Positions 1-5,703 of a stretch of DNA of 13,444 bases are shown here, in pieces. Position numbers and translations under genes: made by a program. The DNA lies in assembly GCA_000435755.1 (NCBI GenBank), contig FR889090.1, positions 1 through 13,444 on the forward strand, written 5' to 3'. The notes under the pieces were generated by a model, which saw only the letters and a program-made list of their open reading frames with translations, was not told the DNA's origin and did no database searches. The first letter of the stretch is position 1; each line of letters opens with the position of its first letter. This stretch comes from Clostridium sp. CAG:508 (GTDB lineage: Bacteria > Bacillota > Clostridia > TANB77 > CAG-508).

Positions 1-1349
1 TATCTATATTGTAAAGATGGAACTGTGTATAGATACACATTCTCTTTATGCGAATTTGTATAGTCAATTAATTGTTTATAATTTGAATAATAATTTAAGT
101 TATATCCATAGTTATATTTTGTCCCTGAAATATTAACACCTATTATTGATATTAATATTGTAGTTACTGCTATTATTTTCAAACTATATTTTTTAGTTTC
201 TTCTAAATTCAAGTTATATATTATCAAAGCAGTTCCTAGTATGTATTCTGGGATTACAACTCTTAGCATACTTCTGTTTAATACTATAAACAAAATATGA
301 ACTGCCATAGTAGTTAAGGCTATTAATATATTTAAATTTCTATTTTTTGAATTTAATATACTAATTATTATAATACTAAAGAACATTATTGCTATAAATG
401 TGTTTGTATTGACTAAATTATCTTTAAAATTTGTAGCTATTTTGTCTAATTCTAAGTTTAAATTATAATAGTTTCCTTGTTGTTTTTTATAATCTATAAT
501 TTCCTGTAAATTTTGTTTGTTATATACATTTTCGTCTCCTGTATTAAATGTATAAAATAAATAATGGTCATTTTGGCTCCAGCCGATTTTATCAAATATC
601 TCTTTGTTATTATTATAACTTGTATATGATAAATCATGTAGTTGTGCTCTTAAATCGTTGTATTTCATATATTGTTTATATGGTTCAACAGAGTATATTA
701 CCATATTTGAGACATATACAATTATTGTTATTATTATATATATTGCATACTGCTTTATTAAGTTAACAGTTTGCCCCTGTAATTTGTATTTTACTAAATA
801 ATACAATAAATATATTCCCATAAATGGCACTATTATTAAGAGTGACTGCATTCTCGTCATTATTCCTATTGAATATAAAACCCCTGCTAAAATAGTCCAT
901 TTTTTATTTTTGTTTTCAATATTATCTATTGTTATAAAAAATGCCGTTAAAATTAGTAAAGCTGCAACAGAAGTGTATTGAATTAATAATAAAAGTGCTG
1001 TATAAAATATACTTGCAAATATAGTGTATATTAATATTGATAATGGTGTTTTGTGCTTTTGCAAAATTATATATCCAATTGTTGTAAAACATATAAATTG
1101 CATTAATAATAAAAATATGGTATGCCAATTTATTTGTGGCGCTATTCTAAAAAATAGACCTATTAATATACAAAGTATTGGGTGTATGTATACTCCGTGA
1201 AAATTATATGTTCCATCCAATCCTGAATATAAATTGTAAATTATGAAATCATCTACTTGTTCATATTTTATGTTGAAAAATATATTTGCTATAGAAAATA
1301 TTAGTAAATTTATTACGATTACTAATAATAAAATATCACTTTTCTTCAT
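1..1349 (-). CDS. Multi-pass membrane protein, possible GT-C type glycosyltransferase (partial, runs off left edge)
   Basis: Reading the minus strand from the ATG at 1349 gives 449 codons with no stop before the window edge, so the C-terminus is missing. The visible protein is very hydrophobic. It has a first membrane segment at about residues 6-27, a short loop with an acidic pair (D33-D34), then several more segments (about 54-70, 78-97, 103-140, 151-187, 202-220, 316-332, 340-357, 365-378, 389-405). A large hydrophilic loop lies at about 221-315. An Asp pair in the first extracytoplasmic loop is a known feature of GT-C polyprenyl-phosphate-sugar glycosyltransferases, so that is the best guess, but no family signature is certain. 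The start overlaps the last 14 nt of ruvB in another frame and has an AGGAGT site 5 nt upstream, which supports both this start and coupled translation. A role in decorating a cell-surface glycopolymer is inference from the neighbourhood only. Confidence 0.72.
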   Translation of the reverse strand, partial: MKKSDILLLVIVINLLIFSIANIFFNIKYEQVDDFIIYNLYSGLDGTYNFHGVYIHPILCILIGLFFRIAPQINWHTIFLLLMQFICFTTIGYIILQKHKTPLSILIYTIFASIFYTALLLLIQYTSVAALLILTAFFITIDNIENKNKKWTILAGVLYSIGIMTRMQSLLIIVPFMGIYLLYYLVKYKLQGQTVNLIKQYAIYIIITIIVYVSNMVIYSVEPYKQYMKYNDLRAQLHDLSYTSYNNNKEIFDKIGWSQNDHYLFYTFNTGDENVYNKQNLQEIIDYKKQQGNYYNLNLELDKIATNFKDNLVNTNTFIAIMFFSIIIISILNSKNRNLNILIALTTMAVHILFIVLNRSMLRVVIPEYILGTALIIYNLNLEETKKYSLKIIAVTTILISIIGVNISGTKYNYGYNLNYYSNYKQLIDYTNSHKENVYLYTVPSLQYR

Positions 1350-2343
1350 ATGGTACTCCTATGTGTTTATATGCTGAAGGCATTGGTATTCTGCCCCTTG
1401 CAGTTCTTGCTATAAAGCCTATTTGTATTAAATATGGTTCATACACATCTTCTACTGTCTCTGGCTCTTCTCCAATTGTTGTTGCAATTGTGTCAATTCC
1501 TATTGCTCTTCCATTGTATTTTATAATCATTGTTTCTAATATTTTTCTGTCTATATCATCTAAGCCCATTTCGTCTATTTCTAGTTTTCCAAGTGCTGTT
1601 TTTGCTATTTTTAATGTTATATTTCCATCGCCTAATACTGCAGCATAATCTCTTACTCTTCTTAAGAGTCTGTTTGCAATTCTTGGTGTTCCTCTCGAAC
1701 GTCTAGCAATTTCTATTGCAGCTTCTTCATCTATTTGTAAGTCTAGTATACTCGCTGACCTTTTTACTATTGTTGTTAAATCTTTTGTTTCGTACAATTC
1801 TAAATGATGTATAATTCCAAATCTGTCTCTTAACGGTGTTGCTAGTGCTCCTGCTCTAGTAGTTGCACCTATTAGTGTAAACTTTGGTAAGTCGAGTCTA
1901 ATAGACCTAGCACTTGGACCTTTTCCTATCATAATGTCTAATGTGTAGTCTTCTAATGCTGGGTATAGTATTTCTTCTACACTTTTGTTTAATCTATGAA
2001 TTTCGTCTATAAATAAAACATCAAATTCTGAAAGGTTTGTTAATAGTGCTGCTAAATCTCCCGGCTTTTCTATTGCTGGGCCAGATGTTATTTTTATATT
2101 TGAGTTCATTTCGTTTGATATTATGTTTGCAAGCGTTGTTTTTCCTAAGCCTGGAGGTCCATATAATAAAACGTGATCAAGAGGCTCACCTCTTTTCTTG
2201 GCAGCCTCTATGTATATTTTCATATTGTTTTTTACTTTGTCTTGTCCAATGTATTCGTCTAAAGTTTTTGGTCTTAAAGAGTTTTCTACTCTTTCTTCTT
2301 GTATATCTTCTAATTCCGGACTTATTAGTCTTTCATCTTCCAT
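1336..2343 (-). CDS. ruvB: Holliday junction branch migration ATPase RuvB
   Basis: RuvB is the hexameric AAA+ motor that, with RuvA, drives branch migration of Holliday junctions in recombinational repair. The 335-residue length is normal for the family. Visible motifs are the RuvB N-terminal signature (RPKTLDEYIGQ, about 24-34), Walker A GPPGLGKTT (62-70), Walker B with DEIHR (about 108-117), sensor I GATTRAG (159-165), the GTPR sensor II region (218-221), and the C-terminal winged-helix end with YEPYLIQIGFIARTARGR (301-318). The start at 2343 has AAAGGAGAG about 7 nt upstream. No ruvA or ruvC lies next to it in this window, although ruvA-ruvB pairs are common. The gene is preceded by the 2344-2604 gap with its repeat element, so it may have its own promoter or be read through from tagO. 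Its 3' end overlaps the next gene by 14 nt. Confidence 0.98.
   Translation of the reverse strand: MEDERLISPELEDIQEERVENSLRPKTLDEYIGQDKVKNNMKIYIEAAKKRGEPLDHVLLYGPPGLGKTTLANIISNEMNSNIKITSGPAIEKPGDLAALLTNLSEFDVLFIDEIHRLNKSVEEILYPALEDYTLDIMIGKGPSARSIRLDLPKFTLIGATTRAGALATPLRDRFGIIHHLELYETKDLTTIVKRSASILDLQIDEEAAIEIARRSRGTPRIANRLLRRVRDYAAVLGDGNITLKIAKTALGKLEIDEMGLDDIDRKILETMIIKYNGRAIGIDTIATTIGEEPETVEDVYEPYLIQIGFIARTARGRIPMPSAYKHIGVPYEEK
1355..1360 (-). promoter_or_regulatory. Shine-Dalgarno site inside the 3' end of ruvB
   Basis: The minus strand reads AGGAGT, 5 nt before the ATG at 1349. It lies inside the last codons of ruvB and fixes the start of the downstream membrane protein. It implies translation reinitiation or coupling with ruvB. 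Confidence 0.7.
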
Positions 2344-2372
2344 CTTGCTCTCCTTTTTAGTTTTTTATTTAT

Positions 2373-2592
2373 ACAATATTAAAAATTACTGTGCTTTAAA
2401 TGTAACAATATTAAAAGAAAGCGCAGTCCGCGTAAGGTGGAGCGAAGCGTAACGGTTGGAGAGTTCCAACCGATAGTGTCCAAAAACAAATTCATTTGTT
2501 TTTGTGACATCCAAGGGAAGGAAGCTCGACACCAAGGACAAGCGATTTTAATATTGTTACATTTATACTAAAGAGTCTTGTTTTAATATTGT
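2373..2592. repeat. Outer inverted repeat pair around the 169-bp element
   Basis: ACAATATTAAAA at 2373-2384 and its exact reverse complement TTTTAATATTGT at 2581-2592 form a second, outer pair. They share the same core word as the inner arms, so the word occurs four times here, two in each orientation. This could be a nested or older element end. Chance in AT-rich DNA is possible for 12 nt, but the identity to the inner arms argues against it. Confidence 0.5.
2397..2565. repeat. 169-bp element with perfect 20-nt terminal inverted repeats (MITE-like or structured RNA)
   Basis: The arms 2397-2416 (containing TGTAACAATATTAAAA) and 2546-2565 are exact reverse complements over 20 nt. Both ends finish in TA, as would fit a TA target duplication, though this is ambiguous because the arms are palindromic. 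The core (2421-2545) is much richer in G and C than anything around it. It folds further: CGC 2422-2424 with GCG 2542-2544; GTCC 2426-2429 with GGAC 2536-2539; an 8-bp hairpin 2453-2460 with 2465-2472 around a GAGT loop; and a long hairpin CAAAAACAAA 2481-2490 with 2495-2504 around TTCA, extended by GTGTC 2476-2480 with GACAT 2506-2510. Two imperfect direct copies of GCGTAA(C)GG(T)TGGAG lie at 2430-2442 and 2447-2461. It has no coding capacity. I do not recognise a named family, and a mobile miniature element or an RNA gene are both possible. Confidence 0.72.
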
Positions 2593-2604
2593 TAAATTAG
2601 ATCT

Positions 2605-3730
2605 TTACTTATCTGTTCTAATATGTGTCTCATCTATTGTTTCAATATCATCCTGTTTTACTCTAAAAATATCTTTATATCCAATTGCTATAATTGCAAT
2701 TACTAAAAGTGCAAATGATAATGCTTTCCAAATTCCACTTTCTAATAGTATAATTGCAAACATTCCTAGTGTTGCTGTAAGTCCATATAAAATTAGAACA
2801 GCTTGTTTTTGCGTGTATCCTCTTTTCATTAGTCTATGGTGTAAATGTCCTTTATCTGCTTTGAATACAGCTTTTATTGATTTACCTTTTATAATTCTTC
2901 TTATTATTGCAAAAATTGTATCAAATATTGGAAGTCCTAATACTATAATTGGTGCTATAAGTACTAATGCTGTATAGGTTTTAGCAACTCCTAGTATTGA
3001 TATTACTGCAAGTGAAAATCCTAAAAAGTTTGAGCCTACATCTCCTATAAATGTTTTAGCAGGACTAAAGTTAAATGGTAAAAATCCCACTATTGAACCT
3101 GCTAACGCTGTTATTAATAGTATTGATATTAATGGTGATGATGGTGTTAGTAAAAAGATTATTAGCAATGAAACACATGAAATTAGTGTTATTCCTGATG
3201 ACAGTCCATCTAACCCATCTATTAAGTTTATAGCATTTGTTATTCCTACAATCCATCCAACTGTAATAATATATGAAAACCACTCATAGAAAAATATTTT
3301 GTTGTCTATAAAAGGTAAGTTAATATTTTCTATTCTTATTCCACATACAGCTACAATTATAGCTGCTCCAACTTGTGCAATTAGCTTAACCCAGCTTGGT
3401 ATTCCTTTTGAATCGTCTATAAAGCAGGTTACTCCTAATACTATAATTCCTATTAAAAAGCCTACCAGTTTTAGCCAATAATTATTATCTGCATCAAATA
3501 TATTTATTGAGCCTTCTAAACTCATTACAATTAACAAGTATATTGTAGATACTATAAATCCACAAATAACTGCTATCCCTCCGTAGTCTTGGCATTGGCT
3601 TTTTATTTACTCTTCTATCATTTGGTACATCTATTGCTCCAACTTTTTTCGCTAGTCTCATAGTGTATGGTGTTAACACAAATGCAGTAATAAACGCTAG
3701 CAAAAATGCAATTGCTATATCTCCCCACAT
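2605..3730 (-). pseudogene. tagO: TagO/WecA-type undecaprenyl-phosphate GlcNAc-1-phosphate transferase, split by a one-base frameshift
   Basis: The intact enzyme is a polytopic membrane protein that transfers GlcNAc-1-phosphate from UDP-GlcNAc to undecaprenyl phosphate, the first committed step of wall teichoic acid synthesis. From the ATG at 3730 (GGAGGAC site just upstream) the frame reads normally through about residue 49, then leaves the family pattern and stops at 3494. The next frame carries the rest. It has FIDDSKG, the NAINLIDGLDGLSSG loop, FIGDVGSNFLGF and the HLHHRL motif near the C-terminal third, ending at 2605. Removing one base (plus-strand G3583, which adds a C after CTA) restores the expected R-L-G-G-I junction and gives a continuous protein of about 374 residues, a normal length. 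Every motif downstream is intact, so a sequencing or assembly error or a very recent mutation is more likely than an old pseudogene. Programmed +1 frameshifting cannot be excluded. It follows rpiA by 18 nt. Confidence 0.85.
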
Positions 3731-3748
3731 AGCTTGTCCTCCTTTTGC

Positions 3749-4444
3749 TTAGTGTATTACTTCTATTGGATATTCCATAAATAATCCACTTTCTATAACA
3801 CCAGTAATAGATTTTATATCTTCTTCTAGTGCATCATATATCTCTACAAATTTTGTATCTAATATAACATTATTATTTTCTGTAAACACTGGGCCGTCTT
3901 TTTTTTCGGCTTTTCTTAATACAGCCTCTGTTGCTCCTAAGTCTAGTAATGCTTCTCTTACACTGCTAACTGCTTCTGGATAAACTTCAATTGGAATTGG
4001 CATTACTTTATTTAATTCATCCACTAATTTTGAATCATCAACTAAAATATATGTAATTCCTGCATTTACCATATTTAGTTTTTCTTTGAATAAAGCTGCT
4101 CCTCTACCTTTTATAATCCAATTGTTGTTTTTGTCAACCTCATCTGCTCCATCAAAAGCCCAGTCTGGTCGTTTTTCTAATATACTAACTGTTGGAATAT
4201 TTAAACTATGGCATAATGCTTTTATTTCATAAGAAGTAGGGATTGCAGTAATATGCAATTCCTCTTCTTCAATTCTTTTAGCTATTTCTTTAATAGCTAA
4301 ATATGATGTAGAACCTGAGCCAAAACCTATTACATCTCCATCTTTAACTTTTTGAGCTATTTCTTTTGCTATTTTTTCTTTTTGTTCTTGGTTTGATATA
4401 TTAGTTGGCTCAATTTCTTTTAAATTACTATTCATCCATTCCAT
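3749..4444 (-). CDS. rpiA: Ribose-5-phosphate isomerase A
   Basis: RpiA interconverts ribose 5-phosphate and ribulose 5-phosphate in the non-oxidative pentose phosphate pathway. The 231 residues match the family. Motifs are the phosphate-binding loop GFGSGSTS (40-47), the DGADEVD motif (98-104), the catalytic loop KGRGAALFKEK (112-122, with the family's catalytic Glu near 121), VDDSKLV (135-141), GPVFTENNNVILD (184-196) and GVIESGLF near the end. One odd point is an Arg in the second position of the KGGGAAL loop, usually Gly. The start at 4444 has AAGGAG 7 nt upstream; an alternative ATG three codons later is less well placed. It sits between tyrS (17 nt) and tagO (18 nt). Ribulose 5-phosphate is the precursor that TarJ reduces to ribitol 5-phosphate, so a metabolic link to the nearby ribitol genes is possible, but this is inference. 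Confidence 0.96.
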   Translation of the reverse strand: MEWMNSNLKEIEPTNISNQEQKEKIAKEIAQKVKDGDVIGFGSGSTSYLAIKEIAKRIEEEELHITAIPTSYEIKALCHSLNIPTVSILEKRPDWAFDGADEVDKNNNWIIKGRGAALFKEKLNMVNAGITYILVDDSKLVDELNKVMPIPIEVYPEAVSSVREALLDLGATEAVLRKAEKKDGPVFTENNNVILDTKFVEIYDALEEDIKSITGVIESGLFMEYPIEVIH

Positions 4445-4461
4445 AATTTTTCTCCTTAAAC

Positions 4462-5688
4462 TTATTTTGCTTTTCCAATGTAGTAATTTTTCTTTCCTCT
4501 TTTTACAACAATGTATGTATTTTCTATAAACATATTTTGATCAATTGTTTTTTCTAGGTCTGTTACTTTTTCTCCATTTATAGAAATTGCACCTGATGAA
4601 ATAAATTCTCTTGCTTCTCTCTTGCTTGATGCTATTCCCATATTTACAGCAAAGTCAACAATATTTGTATTTAGTTCAACTTCTTTGACTTCTTGTCCTT
4701 TAAATAACTCTTCAATATCTCTTTTAGATAGGTCATTGAATTTATTGTTAAATAAGTGATCTGCTAAATTTACTGCCTTTTCATATTCTTCTTTTCCATG
4801 TAAGAAAGTGATTATCTCTCTTGCTAAAGCTTTGTGTGCTTCTCTTAATTCTGGATGTTCTTTATTTTTTCTGTCCAATTCTTCAATTTCTTCTCTTGAT
4901 AAGAATGTGTAGATTTTTAGGTAGTCTATAACCATTACATCTTCAACATTTACAAAGAATTGGTATAATTCATAGCTTGAAGTTTTTTCTTTATCTAGCC
5001 ATAAAGCATTTCCTTCACTCTTTCCAAATTTATTACCTTGTGAATCTGTTACAAGTGGCATTGTAAATCCATATACTTCATCACCTGTAGATTTTCTTAT
5101 TAAGTCTATACCTGCTGTAATATTTCCCCATTGGTCTGAACCAGCACATTGTAAATCTACATTGTTATGCTCATGTAAGTATTTGAAATCAAGAGCTTGT
5201 AGTATCATGTATGAGAATTCTGTGTATGTAATACCTGCATCTAGTCTTCTTCTTACTATGTCTTTATCTAACATGTAATTGACATTAAAGAATTTACCGT
5301 AATCTCTTAGGAAGTCTAATGTATTTATGTCTTTAATCCAATCATAATTATTTACAACATCAAATCCAAATAATCTTTGTACTTGATTTTTAATTCCTTC
5401 AAAGTTTTTGTTTACTGCTTCTTTTGAAATCATTGCTCTTTCTTTTGTAGGTCTTGGGTCTCCTATTAATCCTGTTCCTCCGCCTACTAATAAGTATGGA
5501 TGATGTCCTGCATCTTTTAATCTCTTTGAAATTAAGAAACTTGATAAATGTCCAACATGTAAGCTATCTGCTGTTGGGTCTGTTCCTATGTAGAAAGACA
5601 TTCCACCTTTATTTAATTTTTCTTCTAATTCTGGGCTTGATATATCTTTTATAAGCCCTCTCCATTTTAAATCTTCAAAAACTGTCAT
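4462..5688 (-). CDS. tyrS: Tyrosyl-tRNA synthetase
   Basis: This is a class I aminoacyl-tRNA synthetase that charges tRNA-Tyr in the cytoplasm. The 408 residues are a normal length. Visible are the HIGH-type motif HVGH (44-47), the GSDQWGN tyrosine-binding segment (183-189) and the KMSKS-type motif as KFGKS (220-224). A C-terminal S4-like RNA-binding domain covers about 340-400 (ASSKREAREFISSGAISING). The start at 5688 has TAGGAGG upstream, where TAG is the stop codon of the preceding gene. No T-box leader precedes it, because only 12 nt separate it from that gene. It therefore appears to be transcribed with the teichoic acid genes, which is unusual for tyrS in Bacillota. Confidence 0.98.
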   Translation of the reverse strand: MTVFEDLKWRGLIKDISSPELEEKLNKGGMSFYIGTDPTADSLHVGHLSSFLISKRLKDAGHHPYLLVGGGTGLIGDPRPTKERAMISKEAVNKNFEGIKNQVQRLFGFDVVNNYDWIKDINTLDFLRDYGKFFNVNYMLDKDIVRRRLDAGITYTEFSYMILQALDFKYLHEHNNVDLQCAGSDQWGNITAGIDLIRKSTGDEVYGFTMPLVTDSQGNKFGKSEGNALWLDKEKTSSYELYQFFVNVEDVMVIDYLKIYTFLSREEIEELDRKNKEHPELREAHKALAREIITFLHGKEEYEKAVNLADHLFNNKFNDLSKRDIEELFKGQEVKEVELNTNIVDFAVNMGIASSKREAREFISSGAISINGEKVTDLEKTIDQNMFIENTYIVVKRGKKNYYIGKAK

Positions 5689-5696
5689 TTTATTTT

Positions 5697-5703
5697 CCTC
5701 CTA
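5697..5703 (-). promoter_or_regulatory. tyrS Shine-Dalgarno site fused with the upstream stop codon
   Basis: The minus strand reads TAGGAGG. TAG (5701-5703) terminates the 881-residue glycosyltransferase gene, and AGGAGG is the ribosome binding site of tyrS, 8 nt before its ATG. This favours coupled translation and supports the chosen tyrS start. Confidence 0.75.

Larger units (their letters stand above)
2344..2604. other. Intergenic region between tagO and ruvB, mostly a repeat element
   Basis: This is the only sizeable intergenic gap in the window. Most of it is the inverted-repeat element at 2397-2565. The remaining parts are AT-rich leader. On the minus strand a TATAAA box (2368-2373) lies 24 nt upstream of the ruvB start, but it has no good -35 at the proper distance. 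A TTGTTA in the element end (2403-2408) lies 18 nt from a weak TTTAAT (2379-2384). A ruvB promoter here is therefore plausible but not demonstrated. No coding frame is convincing. Confidence 0.6.

Noticed and set aside
548..766. 72-codon plus-strand open frame
   Set aside because: Antisense to the long membrane-protein frame, has no ribosome site and a low-complexity composition.
922..1128. 68-codon minus-strand open frame inside the left membrane gene
   Set aside because: It lies in another frame of the long 449-codon open frame, which has a proper ribosome site and a coherent membrane-protein sequence. The short frame is a shadow.
2368..2408. Firm sigma-A promoter for ruvB
   Set aside because: A TATAAA box is present, but the nearest -35-like hexamer is at the wrong distance, and the alternative pair with an 18-nt spacer has weak hexamers. 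It is mentioned only as a possibility in the intergenic entry.
2453..2504. Intrinsic terminator for tagO or ruvB transcripts
   Set aside because: The hairpins at 2453-2472 and 2481-2504 are not followed by a proper run of T on the minus strand, so they do not match the standard terminator form. They fit better as internal stems of the repeat element.
2344..2604. CRISPR array or tRNA gene
   Set aside because: No regularly spaced direct repeats and no cloverleaf could be found. The structure is an inverted-repeat element.
3494..3537. TTG start at 3537 as an independent start for the 3' part of tagO
   Set aside because: The family alignment runs continuously through the upstream R-L-G-G-I region in the same frame, so the downstream part is the continuation of a frameshifted gene and not a separate gene.
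5689..5700. T-box riboswitch before tyrS
   Set aside because: Only 12 nt lie between the two genes, with no room for the leader and no matching motif.
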